Both the position numbers and the translations under genes were made by a program. From JABCPE02 sp963506915 (GTDB lineage Bacteria; Bacteroidota; Bacteroidia; Flavobacteriales; Weeksellaceae), in the NCBI GenBank assembly GCA_963506915.1, contig CAUORE010000002.1, positions 34,303-98,302 of the forward strand: a stretch of DNA of 64,000 nucleotides. Reading direction: 5' to 3'. The notes beneath the pieces are model-generated. The model was given only the letters and a program-made list of their open reading frames with translations. It made no database searches and was not told where the DNA came from. Positions 8,905-18,250 of this stretch are shown in pieces; the first letter of the stretch is position 1; the number at the start of each line of letters is the position of its first letter.

Positions 8905-9336
8905 TCATCGTTTCCCTTTGAAAAACTCGCTGACCAAAAGTGAACTTTCTTCCTCTAAAACCCCTGTGATGATTTCGGTTTTAGGGTGGAGCTCTATTCC
9001 TTTGTTTAGAAAACCGCGCTTTTCATCTCTTGCACCGATGACCAAGCGGGAAATCTGCGACCAAAACAAAGCTCCAGCACACATCACACACGGCTCCAGA
9101 GTCACATACATCGTGCAGTCTTTCAGGTATTTACCACCAAGGAAATTAGCCGCCGAGGTTATGCTCTGCATTTCGGCGTGGGCTGTGATGTCGTTCAGTC
9201 GTTCGGTGAGATTATGCCCTCTGGCGATAATCTTGTTATTACAAACTATCACACAGCCTATCGGGACTTCCTCTTCTTCAAGGGCATAACGAGCCTCTTG
9301 GAGAGCTGCTTTCATAAAATATTCGTCGGAAAACAT
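8905..9336 (-). CDS. tadA: tRNA-specific adenosine deaminase TadA
   Basis: 143 residues. Deaminates the wobble adenosine 34 of tRNA-Arg(ACG) to inosine. Zinc-site motifs of the cytidine-deaminase fold are intact: HAE at 53-55 and PCVMC at 82-86. Length is normal. It converges with pabC, with only 2 bases between stops, and is divergent from the following membrane-protein gene. Confidence 0.95.
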   Translation of the reverse strand: MFSDEYFMKAALQEARYALEEEEVPIGCVIVCNNKIIARGHNLTERLNDITAHAEMQSITSAANFLGGKYLKDCTMYVTLEPCVMCAGALFWSQISRLVIGARDEKRGFLNKGIELHPKTEIITGVLEEESSLLVSEFFKGKR

Positions 9337-9353
9337 ATTTCTAAATGTTTCAG

Positions 9354-9361
9354 CAAAAATA
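9354..9361 (-). promoter_or_regulatory. -7 box of tadA
   Basis: Minus-strand TAttTTTG located 18 bases upstream of the tadA start. No clear -33 partner. Confidence 0.45.
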
Positions 9362-9412
9362 GAAAATAAAAATCTGCTTTCATGGGAAATGTTCTTTTCT
9401 GTTATATTTTTC

Positions 9413-9420
9413 TAATTTTG
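9413..9420 (+). promoter_or_regulatory. -7 box immediately before the 9426 gene
   Basis: TAatTTTG ends 5 bases before the ATG at 9426, so the predicted transcript start would nearly coincide with the start codon. Confidence 0.45.
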
Positions 9421-9425
9421 CAGCA

Positions 9426-10703
9426 ATGACAAAACTAAAATCAAAAATCCACAGCGCCCTGTCGCTTCTCTTCCCAAATAACAAAGCAGAATATCTTTTA
9501 TTCGGCTTATTCGTGTTTGTTTATGGGAGTTTAGGAAGTATCATCGCACTGGAATACCGCATCATTTTCGATGACCGTATTCCGTGGGATGCTTATTTTA
9601 GTTTTGATAACCGTGCTATTATCATGACTGGCGGAGGTTTTGAACGGCATCCACTGTCTATCTATTTTTTTGATTTTTTACGGAATTTTGCACTTTTCGT
9701 TTCTGGCGGCAAGAAAAACGAGATTTTCAGGCTGGTTTGGGCGTGGCTCAGCACCATTACTATTAGTTTGACTTTGGTTCAGATTTATAAATATTTGACC
9801 AATATCACTTTGATTTCTAAAAAATTAGCATGGCTTTTGACCATTTTTTTTGCTTTTTTCTCTACGAATATTCTTTTATCTTTTACACCTGAAACTTACA
9901 TTTATTCGCTTTTTCTTCTGACCTTTTTTAATTATTACACTGCAAAAAAAATCCAGCAGAAACAGAGCATTCCTTTTTTCCCGCTGATGCTCTCTGGCGT
10001 GGCGATTGGAGGGCTTACCATCACGAATATTGTCAAAACTTACATTCCTATTTTATTTGAAAAAAGACTTTTCCTGTCTTGGAAAAAATTCTGGCAAGTT
10101 ACTCTAAAAGTAGCCCTTTCCGCTGGAGTTTTTGTTCTATTGTTCCTGATGCGAATGGATTTTAATTTGAAGCAAATTCTTACTAAAACCGATGAACAGT
10201 ATGAAAAGTTTTCCAGCGCCAAATCCGTACCTTTTTGGGATATGATAACCTCTTGGTTTTTAGGCGGAAACATACTGTTTCCAAGCTTCATCATCAAAAA
10301 CTATAACAACAAAAAAGGCTTCGAATATAAAGCCCTTTTTATGGATGTTTATAAGTCCGATTGGCCTTATCTCTTTGTTGGGATTTTACTCATATTGGTG
10401 ATTTGGAGCATTATAAGAAACTTTAAAAACACTTATTTCCAGATACTTACACTTTCATTTTTAGTGGATATCATCATACACTGCGTCCTAAAATTCGGGC
10501 TCAATGTTTCCTATATCTACGGAGGACATTTCGTTTTTGTCTATCCGCTGTTCCTTGGCTGGCTGTTTCATTCTTACCAAAAACAGCCCAAAATCCTGAA
10601 TTTCTTGGTTTCCGTCGTTCTTATTCTGTGTGTTTATTTGGCGGCAAATAACATCTACAGAATGAATGATTTTTTCATCTTTTTGGAAACTTATTATAAG
10701 TAA
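9426..10703 (+). CDS. Polytopic membrane protein, glycosyltransferase-like (DUF6080-like)
   Basis: 425 residues with roughly ten hydrophobic segments spread over the whole protein and a large loop around residues 35-75 containing FDDRIPWDAYFSFDNR. The architecture (N-terminal soluble loop with acidic residues after the first helix, then repeated helices) resembles GT-C type membrane glycosyltransferases or the DUF6080 family. No firm motif proves transferase activity. It is a single gene divergent from tadA, followed by a 149-base gap before the TetR gene. Confidence 0.6.
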   Translation: MTKLKSKIHSALSLLFPNNKAEYLLFGLFVFVYGSLGSIIALEYRIIFDDRIPWDAYFSFDNRAIIMTGGGFERHPLSIYFFDFLRNFALFVSGGKKNEIFRLVWAWLSTITISLTLVQIYKYLTNITLISKKLAWLLTIFFAFFSTNILLSFTPETYIYSLFLLTFFNYYTAKKIQQKQSIPFFPLMLSGVAIGGLTITNIVKTYIPILFEKRLFLSWKKFWQVTLKVALSAGVFVLLFLMRMDFNLKQILTKTDEQYEKFSSAKSVPFWDMITSWFLGGNILFPSFIIKNYNNKKGFEYKALFMDVYKSDWPYLFVGILLILVIWSIIRNFKNTYFQILTLSFLVDIIIHCVLKFGLNVSYIYGGHFVFVYPLFLGWLFHSYQKQPKILNFLVSVVLILCVYLAANNIYRMNDFFIFLETYYK

Positions 10704-10823
10704 TTTTTCTATCGCTATTGATTTTTCTTTAAAAAATGTAAATTTTTATCACTGAAAATCAGTAACTTACAAAAACCTGTAAACTTGGAAACTTTTTTAT
10801 TTTTTTTTGTTTCTGAGTTTTTA

Positions 10824-10831
10824 TATCTTTG
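10824..10831 (+). promoter_or_regulatory. -7 box of the TetR/efflux operon
   Basis: TAtcTTTG, 21 bases before the ATG at 10853. A TTTG at 10806-10809 lies 14 bases upstream, shorter than the usual spacer. It drives tetR and probably the entire efflux operon, so autoregulation here is likely. Confidence 0.5.
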
Positions 10832-10852
10832 CAAACCAAAATCAGACAAAAT

Positions 10853-11476
10853 ATGAAAGACACTATATTAGAAAAATCAAAGGAATTATTCCTGAGGAAT
10901 GGCTTTAAGACCGTTGGGATGGATGATATTGCTCAATCTCTTCATATTTCAAAAAAGACTATTTATCAGTATTTCCCATCAAAAGAAGATTTAGTAAAGG
11001 CTACTCTAGATTATGTGTATAATCTGGCTTTCAGCAAAATTGCAGAAATATCAGGAAAATGCGAAACGGCTATTCATGAGCATTTCAAAATAAAAGAATC
11101 AATAGATGGTATTTTAGGAAAAGATTTTGAAACATCGCCTTGTTTTTTTCAGCTTAAAAAATATTACCCAGAACTCTGTTATGAATTTGAAAAAAAACGC
11201 TGCAAGGATGTGAAAAACCACATCGAAAACAATATAAGTGAGGGTATAAAACAAGGAATCTACAGAGAAAATCTAGATAAATCTTTTTTGGCCGTCCAGT
11301 TTATTGCAGGATGTGATGCTATCGATTTGTATGAAGAATTCCCAGAAGAAATAGGAAAAAGTATATCAATAAAAGAACACGATGACAAATTTTTAGAATT
11401 TTATCTAAGGTCAATCGTAACGCCAAAAGGTTTAGAAATAGTAGAAAATTTAATAAAAAAAGAAAATGAAATATAG
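10853..11476 (+). CDS. TetR/AcrR family transcriptional regulator
   Basis: 207 residues counted from the ATG at 10853; an in-frame TTG at 10829 overlaps the promoter box and is rejected. The N-terminal helix-turn-helix is typical: LFLRNGFKTVGMDDIAQ and HISKKTIYQYFPSKEDLV (about residues 12-47). The C-terminal domain is a variable ligand-binding helical domain. Its stop overlaps the start of the TolC gene by 11 bases, so it is probably the local repressor of the efflux operon, responding to a substrate of the pump. The ligand cannot be predicted. Confidence 0.9.
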   Translation: MKDTILEKSKELFLRNGFKTVGMDDIAQSLHISKKTIYQYFPSKEDLVKATLDYVYNLAFSKIAEISGKCETAIHEHFKIKESIDGILGKDFETSPCFFQLKKYYPELCYEFEKKRCKDVKNHIENNISEGIKQGIYRENLDKSFLAVQFIAGCDAIDLYEEFPEEIGKSISIKEHDDKFLEFYLRSIVTPKGLEIVENLIKKENEI

Positions 11477-12767
11477 TTTATCAATAGCTTTGGCTCTACT
11501 GAGCTTCTTCCCAAAAGCGCAGGAAGAACTGACTCTCAGCAAAGCGGTTAATTATGCCCTAGAACATAAAGCAGAGGCTGTAAAAGCCAAATTAGAATAC
11601 GAAAACGCAGAGTACCAGATAGAGCAGGTGCGTGCAGCTACGCTTCCGCAGGTAAATGTCACAGGAAGTCTCACATACAACCCTATTCTGCAACAGTTGA
11701 GCTTTATGGGAAATCAAGTAAAAATAGGTAACCCATGGCAGACTTCAGCAGGAATTTCCGTTACTCAGCAGTTATTCAACCAAAGTGTTTTCATTGGTCT
11801 GAAAGCAGCAAAAACCACTCGTGAGTTTTATGCTATCAATCAGCAACTTACCAATGAAAACCTGATAGAAAAAGTAGCTACGGCTTACTATCAAGTTTAT
11901 CAAACACAGCAAAAGCTGAAAACTGTGGAGACGAATCTAAACAGCACCACTAAAACCAGAGACATCATAGAAGGACTGTACAAAAGTGGTCTGGCTAAAA
12001 AAATAGATTTGGATAGAACCAATGTAGCAGTGAACAACCTAAAAGCCTCTAAACAGCAGATTTTAGAAGTGCTACAACTGCAAGAACATTCCCTGAAATT
12101 CATGATAGGAATGGACATCAATAAATCCATCGTGATGCCAGAGGACACCTTTGATGCTACGCCAGCACTTCTAGGAAATGAAGCAAGCGTGGAAAACAGA
12201 ACAGAAATCAAAGTTATCAATAAACAGATAGAACTCTTGGAGCTGGACAGAAAAGCTAAAAAAGCGGAATACTATCCTACTCTGGTGCTTTCAGGAAACT
12301 TTGGCTATACTGGTGTAGGGCAAAAATTCCCTTGGTTTAGTAAAGATGAACACACATTTTACTACAGTGCAGCGAGCATTGGGCTAAGTCTAAACATCCC
12401 TGTTTTCAATGGGTTTTCTACAAGAGCCAAACTTCGCCAAGCCGATGTGAACATCAGAAAAGCTGAAGTGGAAAAAAGAGAAGCAGAACTGGCAATCAGC
12501 CTAGATATAGAAAACGCTAAAACACAGATTAACAATAGTTTAATCACTATCAACACACAAAAAGAAAATGTAGATTTAGCGAAGAGTGTTCTAGAAAACA
12601 CACAAAACAACTATAAATACGGGCTTTCTACACTCACCGATTTATTGGATGCAGAAAAAGCCTACGCAGATGCACAGAACAACTATACCAACGCTCTGCT
12701 GGAATACAAAATAGCTGAAATAAAACTAATAAAATCAAGAGGAGAACTAAATACATTAACAAAATAA
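11466..12767 (+). CDS. TolC family outer-membrane efflux protein
   Basis: 433 residues with a short signal peptide (MKYSLSIALALLSFFPKAQ). Two duplicated outer-membrane-efflux repeats are visible, with long coiled-coil helices such as YQVYQTQQKLKTVETNLNST and the second set near residues 330-420 (LTDLLDAEKAYADAQNNY). Forms the trimeric outer-membrane channel for the RND pump encoded just downstream. The start overlaps tetR by 11 bases; the adaptor gene begins 12 bases after its stop. Confidence 0.92.
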   Translation: MKYSLSIALALLSFFPKAQEELTLSKAVNYALEHKAEAVKAKLEYENAEYQIEQVRAATLPQVNVTGSLTYNPILQQLSFMGNQVKIGNPWQTSAGISVTQQLFNQSVFIGLKAAKTTREFYAINQQLTNENLIEKVATAYYQVYQTQQKLKTVETNLNSTTKTRDIIEGLYKSGLAKKIDLDRTNVAVNNLKASKQQILEVLQLQEHSLKFMIGMDINKSIVMPEDTFDATPALLGNEASVENRTEIKVINKQIELLELDRKAKKAEYYPTLVLSGNFGYTGVGQKFPWFSKDEHTFYYSAASIGLSLNIPVFNGFSTRAKLRQADVNIRKAEVEKREAELAISLDIENAKTQINNSLITINTQKENVDLAKSVLENTQNNYKYGLSTLTDLLDAEKAYADAQNNYTNALLEYKIAEIKLIKSRGELNTLTK

Positions 12768-12779
12768 ATTTAAATAAAA

Positions 12780-13838
12780 ATGAAAAAAACAATCATAACA
12801 ATCGCTTTAATCGGAGTTTCAATCGCTGGAATTGTCTTCGTTTTAAATAAAAATAAAGAAAAAAGTGAGCAGGCAACAGCCATTGTAGCAGAGAAAAACG
12901 CCAATGTAGCCGTAAGAGCGGACATCGTAGATTTCAGAAGCGTGAATACTCAATACGAAGCCAACGGAACTTTCCAAGCGAAGCAGGAAGTAGCCCTTTC
13001 TGCTGAAACTCAAGGGCGTGTGATTCGTGTTTTAGTAAATGAGGGAAGCCGTGTAGGCGCTGGGCAGGTTCTTGCCATCATCAAAGGCGAACAGCAGAAT
13101 GTAAATGTACAAAATGCACAGGCAGTCTATAACAACGCCCTAGCCGAAGTGAAGCGTTTCGAGAGTGCTTACGCTTCAGGAGGTGTGACCAAGCAGCAGC
13201 TTGACCAAGTTCGCCTCCAAGCACAAACTGCTAAAAACAGCCTTCAAAGCGCACAGCTTAGCGCTTCTGATGTGAATGTAAGAGCTTCGTTTCCAGGGAT
13301 TATTAACAAAAAAAATATAGAACCAGGTTCTTTCGTTTCGCCAGGGCAGGCTTTATTTGAAATTGTGAACATCAGCACGCTTAAATTAGAAGTGAAAGTA
13401 GATGAAAAACACATCAGCTCTGTGAGAGTAGGACAGACTGTGGAGGTTTCTTCTTCGGTTTATCCAGATGAAAAATATTCTGGTGTGGTGACCTTCGTCG
13501 CTCCAAAAGCCGATGCTAGCCTAAATTTCCCAGTAGAAGTGGAAATTAAAAACAATACCAATAACACCCTAAAAGCGGGAATGTACGGAACGGCATATTT
13601 CGGAGAGAAAGAAAACAGCCAGATTTTGACAGTGCCGAGAACAGCCTTTGTGGGAAGTGTAAGCTCTAACCAAGTTTATGTCATCAAAAACGGAAAAGCA
13701 GAGCTGAAAACCATCACCTCAGGAAGAAACTTCGGAGATTATATAGAAGTACTTTCTGGACTATCCAAAGGCGACCAAGTAGTAACCACTGGACAAGTGA
13801 ATCTTTCTGACCAAACTCCAGTAGAAATCATCAAATAA
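12780..13838 (+). CDS. RND efflux periplasmic adaptor (membrane fusion protein)
   Basis: 352 residues. An N-terminal hydrophobic anchor (residues 4-24) is followed by a biotinyl-lipoyl-like half-motif (GRVIRVLVNEGSRVGAGQVL, about 80-100), a short helical hairpin rich in Gln/Ala, the second lipoyl half (FPGIINKKNIEPGSFVSPGQ) and beta-barrel/MP domains. Links the inner-membrane permease to the TolC channel. Positioned between the TolC and permease genes with spacers of about 12 bases each. Confidence 0.93.
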   Translation: MKKTIITIALIGVSIAGIVFVLNKNKEKSEQATAIVAEKNANVAVRADIVDFRSVNTQYEANGTFQAKQEVALSAETQGRVIRVLVNEGSRVGAGQVLAIIKGEQQNVNVQNAQAVYNNALAEVKRFESAYASGGVTKQQLDQVRLQAQTAKNSLQSAQLSASDVNVRASFPGIINKKNIEPGSFVSPGQALFEIVNISTLKLEVKVDEKHISSVRVGQTVEVSSSVYPDEKYSGVVTFVAPKADASLNFPVEVEIKNNTNNTLKAGMYGTAYFGEKENSQILTVPRTAFVGSVSSNQVYVIKNGKAELKTITSGRNFGDYIEVLSGLSKGDQVVTTGQVNLSDQTPVEIIK

Positions 13839-13849
13839 ATTAGAAAATT

Positions 13850-16800
13850 ATGAATTTACCTGAAATATCCATAAAGCGTCCGAGCATCATCCTCGTTCTC
13901 TTTATCATCCTTACCTTAGGAGGGATTTTCTCTTACAGCCTTCTCGGCTATGAGCTTATCCCAAAAATGGAGACCAACACCATCACTGTGCAGACAGTTT
14001 ACCCTGGTGCTTCGCCTTCTGAGGTGGAAAATACCGTGACCAAAAAAATAGAAAATGCGGTATCTTCTATGGAAAATGTAAAAAAAATAGAAGCTAAATC
14101 CTTTGAAAGTTTGTCTCTGGTAGTCATTACCCTAAATACAGGAGCAGATGTAAACTACCTAATGACCGATGCCCAAAGGAAAATAAACGCCATCGTCAGC
14201 CAGCTGCCAGATGATGCCAAAACACCATCTTTGAATAAATTCTCACTGGATGATGTACCGATTATGAACCTTTCGGTGACTTCCAAAATGTCTGAAAAAG
14301 AACTCTATGATCTTTTAGACAAAAAAATCCAGCCTATTTTTTCCCGTGTAAATGGAGTTGCACAGGTAACCATGGTGGGTGGTCAGGAGAAAGAAATCCA
14401 AGTGAACATTCACCCTGAAAAATTAGAAGGTTACGGGCTGTCTATCGCACAGGTTCAGCAGGTTATCGCAGCATCCAACTTGGATTTCCCAACAGGAAAC
14501 GCGAAAACAAGAGAAAAACAGACCATCATCCGTCTAATGGGTAAAATAGGTTCTGTAGAAGAGATGAGAAGGCTGCCTATCACTACACCTTCTGGAATGA
14601 TGATTCGCCTTGGAGATATCGCAGACATACAAGATGGCGAGAAAGATGTAGAGAAAATCGCGAGAATCAACCAAAAAAATACCATTCTATTACAGGTTAC
14701 CAAGCAGTCTGATGCCAATGCTGTGGAGGTGAGTGAAGCCATCAAAAACACTATAAAAACCGTAGAAAAAGACTACGAAAAACAAGGAATAAAATTAGAG
14801 ATAGCGAATGACACCACAGATTACACGCTGAATGCTGCGAATAATGTGATTTTTGACTTGTTCCTAGCTATCGCTTTGGTAGGATTTATCATGCTTTTCT
14901 TCCTGCATAGTTTGAGAAACGCAGTGATTACGATGGTGGCGATTCCTCTTTCATTGATTGCTACTTTCATCGGATTGTATTTTATGGGATACACGCTGAA
15001 CTTGATGTCCTTGCTTGGGCTTTCACTAGTGGTAGGTATCTTGGTGGATGACGCCATCGTGGTTATTGAGAACATTCACCGCCATATGGAGATGGGTAAA
15101 AACAAAGTTCGTGCAGCTTATGATGGAGCTTCTGAGATTGGATTTACCGTTACAGCGATTACTTTGGTTATCGTGGTGGTATTCCTTCCGATTGCTATGG
15201 CTACAGGACTTGTAGCGGATATCTTGGTGCAGTTCTGCGTTACGGTAATGATTTCTACAATGCTATCCCTATTGGTATCCTTTACCATCGTGCCTTGGCT
15301 GTTCTCTAGAGTAGGAAAGCTGGAACATATCAACGAAAATTCTTTCTTTGGAAAAATGATTTTCGGTTTTGAAAACATGCTGAACAACTTTACCCAAAGC
15401 ATTGGTAATTTGCTAAAATGGGCATTGCAATCAGTAAAAACAAAGCTGATAACACTAGGAGTTACTTTGGTTCTGTTCATTGTTTCTACTATCGGGCTGT
15501 TCTCTATGGGTTACATCGGAGTGGATTTCTTCCCGAAAAGTGACAAAGGCGAGTTTTTGGTTCAGTTTGAATTAGAAAAAGATGCCTCCATTGAGAAAAC
15601 CAATAAACTCACTCAGCAGGCGGAGCAATACATCAGCGCTATTCCTGAGGTAGAAAAAATCATCACCACAGTAGGAAAAGCTGATGACGGGATGGCTTCC
15701 ACTTCTGGAACGAAATACAAATCCCAAATCCAAGTTTTCTTAAAAAAAGATGGCAGTGTCAAAGAAAGTTCAGACATTTATTCAGCTAAACTAAAAAGAG
15801 AATTGGAGAAAAAAATCATCGGAGCGAAAATAAAAATCGTTCAGATGGGACTCATCGGAGCAGAGCAGTCGCCTATTAACCTGACTGTAACGGCAACTGA
15901 CCTGAAAGATGCCTTGGAATTTGCAAAACAAGCAGCGAAACAACTGGAAAAAATCCCAGGAGCTTCCGAAGTAAAACTTTCCTCCGAAGATGGTAACCCA
16001 GAAATCAATGTAAAAGTAGATAGAGAAAAAATGACTTCTCTCGGGCTGAACATTGCTTCCGTAGGAAAAACGATGCAGATCGCCTTCTCTGGAAACACAG
16101 ATTCTAAATATCGTGCTGGAGAATATGAATATGATATCAACATCAGATATGACGAAATCGGAAGATCTTCCATCGATGATGTTAAAAACCTGAAATTCGT
16201 AAGTGCTACTAGACAAGTAGTTCGTTTGGAGCAGTTTGCAGACATCAGCTATGGCTCTGGGCCTTCACTATTAGAAAGAAGAGACAAAACGCCTTCTGTA
16301 TCTGTCCAAGCAAAAGCTATCGGAAGACCTGCGGGAACTATCGCAGCTGAATGGGAACAGCAGTTCTCTAAAATTCAGAAAAAAGCTGGTGTAGAATATA
16401 GATGGGGAGGAAACATGGAAAACCAGCAGGAAGGTTTCGGTACATTAGGATTCGCTTTATTAGCGGCTATTGTCCTTATGTATTTGGTAATGGTAGCTCT
16501 GTATGACAGCTTTGCTACGCCGTTCATCGTGATTTTCTCTGTTCCGCTTTCGTTCATTGGGGCATTACTCCTCATGGCACTCACGAACCAGACGCTGAAT
16601 ATCTTCACCATATTGGGGATTATCATGCTCATCGGTCTCGTTGCGAAAAATGCCATCATGCTTGTGGATTTCGCAAACAATAGAAAAGCAGTAGGAGACA
16701 GCACCTTTGATGCTCTGGTAGCAGCCAACCAAGCTCGTCTTCGTCCTATCTTGATGACCACCATTGCTATGGTAGCAGGGATGATACCTATTGCGATAGC

Positions 16801-17026
16801 ATCTGGAGATGGAGCGGATATGAACCGAGGTGTAGCGATAGTAATCATCGGAGGTCTGATGTCCTCACTATTCCTTACACTGATAGTGATTCCTGTGGTA
16901 TATTCTATCTTTGACAGCCTCGAAAGAAGGTTTAGCAAAGGAGAAAAAACAGATTACGCCAAAGAAATGGTCGCAGACTATGAGGCAAATGCCGATTTCA
17001 AAGATGAATTTGCTTCGAAACAATAA
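13850..17026 (+). CDS. RND efflux permease (AcrB/HAE1-like)
   Basis: 1058 residues, full length for the resistance-nodulation-division family. Twelve transmembrane helices are expected: TM1 at about 11-31, a large periplasmic loop, a helix block from about 335, and the same layout repeated in the second half. The proton-relay aspartates are present in TM4 (GILVDDAIVVIEN, D400-D401), and TM10 contains the matching MLIGLVAKNAIMLVDFAN. Exports small hydrophobic compounds by proton antiport. Last gene of the tetR-tolC-adaptor-permease operon, followed by a strong terminator at 17046. Confidence 0.95.
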   Translation: MNLPEISIKRPSIILVLFIILTLGGIFSYSLLGYELIPKMETNTITVQTVYPGASPSEVENTVTKKIENAVSSMENVKKIEAKSFESLSLVVITLNTGADVNYLMTDAQRKINAIVSQLPDDAKTPSLNKFSLDDVPIMNLSVTSKMSEKELYDLLDKKIQPIFSRVNGVAQVTMVGGQEKEIQVNIHPEKLEGYGLSIAQVQQVIAASNLDFPTGNAKTREKQTIIRLMGKIGSVEEMRRLPITTPSGMMIRLGDIADIQDGEKDVEKIARINQKNTILLQVTKQSDANAVEVSEAIKNTIKTVEKDYEKQGIKLEIANDTTDYTLNAANNVIFDLFLAIALVGFIMLFFLHSLRNAVITMVAIPLSLIATFIGLYFMGYTLNLMSLLGLSLVVGILVDDAIVVIENIHRHMEMGKNKVRAAYDGASEIGFTVTAITLVIVVVFLPIAMATGLVADILVQFCVTVMISTMLSLLVSFTIVPWLFSRVGKLEHINENSFFGKMIFGFENMLNNFTQSIGNLLKWALQSVKTKLITLGVTLVLFIVSTIGLFSMGYIGVDFFPKSDKGEFLVQFELEKDASIEKTNKLTQQAEQYISAIPEVEKIITTVGKADDGMASTSGTKYKSQIQVFLKKDGSVKESSDIYSAKLKRELEKKIIGAKIKIVQMGLIGAEQSPINLTVTATDLKDALEFAKQAAKQLEKIPGASEVKLSSEDGNPEINVKVDREKMTSLGLNIASVGKTMQIAFSGNTDSKYRAGEYEYDINIRYDEIGRSSIDDVKNLKFVSATRQVVRLEQFADISYGSGPSLLERRDKTPSVSVQAKAIGRPAGTIAAEWEQQFSKIQKKAGVEYRWGGNMENQQEGFGTLGFALLAAIVLMYLVMVALYDSFATPFIVIFSVPLSFIGALLLMALTNQTLNIFTILGIIMLIGLVAKNAIMLVDFANNRKAVGDSTFDALVAANQARLRPILMTTIAMVAGMIPIAIASGDGADMNRGVAIVIIGGLMSSLFLTLIVIPVVYSIFDSLERRFSKGEKTDYAKEMVADYEANADFKDEFASKQ

Positions 17027-17045
17027 TTAATATTTTTTTCTTTTT

Positions 17046-17080
17046 TCCCTTCAAAGTTTAGCTTTGGAGGGATTTTTATT
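17046..17080 (+). terminator. Terminator of the efflux operon
   Basis: An 11-bp stem (TCCCTTCAAAG with CTTTGGAGGGA, one T-G wobble) and a 5-base loop, followed by a T-rich stretch. Begins 20 bases after the permease stop. Confidence 0.85.
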
Positions 17081-17132
17081 TATATTTTTGAGAAAGATGA
17101 TTTATTTTTTCTTTTTAACAAAGCAAAAAAAC

Positions 17133-17140
17133 TAAATTTG
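17133..17140 (+). promoter_or_regulatory. -7 box of the LptF/G gene
   Basis: TAaaTTTG located 15 bases before the ATG at 17156. It overlaps an in-frame upstream TTG, supporting the ATG as the true start. Confidence 0.45.
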
Positions 17141-17155
17141 CGAATATTTTGTAAT

Positions 17156-18250
17156 ATGAAAATCATAGACCGCTATATTATTAAAAAATATTTGGGAACG
17201 CTGGGCTTTATGCTGGCGCTGTTATCCATCATTGTGGTAATTATAGATGTGCAGTCCAAAGCTCCTAGAATAGAAGGAAACGGCTTCACTGTGGGATATT
17301 TCCTAATTCATTTTTATCCGTTTTGGGTGGTCTATTTGGTGATTACCTTTATGTCTATTTTGGTTTTCGTTTCTATTATTTTCTTTACTTCGCAGATGGC
17401 TAACAATACCGAAATCGTAGCCGTTCTCAGTAGTGGTGCTAGTTTTCATAGATTTTCGCGCCCGTATTTTTATGTAGGAATTTTTCTGATGCTCCTCACC
17501 CTTGCTACCAATCATTTTATTCTTCCTTGGGCAAATGGAAAGAAAAACGAACTCATCATTTACACCTATAATAGCAGTAACAGGAATAAATACATAGACA
17601 TCACTACCATCTCTGCACAGCTTTCGCAGACGGAATATGTTTTTATCAACAGCTACCACCAGCTTAACCAAAGAGGCTCTGGCTACAAGTATCAAAAATT
17701 TGATAAAAAAGGAAAAATGGTCTATCAGCTCATCGCTACAGATGTGGCTTGGGACAAGAAAGACAAACTTTTTCGTCTAAGCAATTACCTCGAAAAAACC
17801 ATCAATCCTGATGACACGGAAACACTAAACAGCGGTAACGAAAAGACCCAAAGTTTCGGGCTCTCGCCAGAGGAATTATTCCCAAATGACCTAGAAGCGG
17901 AGAACAAAAACACGCCCGACCTCATAAAATTCATCGAAAGAGAAAAAATAAAAGGCAACAGCAACCTAAACACCTACCTAAACGAGCTCCACCAGCGCAC
18001 CTCTATGCCTATGTCTATTTTCATCTTGTCTATTTTGGCATTGTCGCTTTCTTCACAGAAACGAAGAGGAGGAATTGGGCAGAATCTAGCTGTGGGTATC
18101 TCGCTGGCTTTCACATTCATTTTCTCCTTTGAGGTACTGAAAGTTCTTTCTTCTAACCAAAGCCTTCCGCCGCTCCTTGCGATGTGGATTCCCAATATCA
18201 TTTTCGGAGCTGTGGCTATACATTTGTATAGAAAAAGAGCAAATGAATAA
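17156..18250 (+). CDS. LptF/LptG family lipopolysaccharide export permease
   Basis: 364 residues from the ATG MKIIDRYIIKKYLGTLGFML; a longer reading from TTG at 17138 would start inside the -7 box. Three N-terminal transmembrane helices (about 15-35, 52-75, 100-120), a periplasmic beta-jellyroll region (about 130-270) and three C-terminal helices match the YjgP/YjgQ topology. Part of the inner-membrane LptB2FG complex that extracts LPS. Whether it is LptF or LptG cannot be decided. Its stop is directly adjacent to the convergent birA stop. Confidence 0.9.
   Translation: MKIIDRYIIKKYLGTLGFMLALLSIIVVIIDVQSKAPRIEGNGFTVGYFLIHFYPFWVVYLVITFMSILVFVSIIFFTSQMANNTEIVAVLSSGASFHRFSRPYFYVGIFLMLLTLATNHFILPWANGKKNELIIYTYNSSNRNKYIDITTISAQLSQTEYVFINSYHQLNQRGSGYKYQKFDKKGKMVYQLIATDVAWDKKDKLFRLSNYLEKTINPDDTETLNSGNEKTQSFGLSPEELFPNDLEAENKNTPDLIKFIEREKIKGNSNLNTYLNELHQRTSMPMSIFILSILALSLSSQKRRGGIGQNLAVGISLAFTFIFSFEVLKVLSSNQSLPPLLAMWIPNIIFGAVAIHLYRKRANE

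Noticed and set aside
10829..10852. TTG start for the TetR gene
   Set aside because: It lies within the TAtcTTTG promoter box; the ATG at 10853 gives the normal TetR N-terminus.
16375..16938. Long antisense frame (187 codons) inside the RND permease gene
   Set aside because: A shadow of the strongly conserved permease frame; low-complexity composition and no start context.
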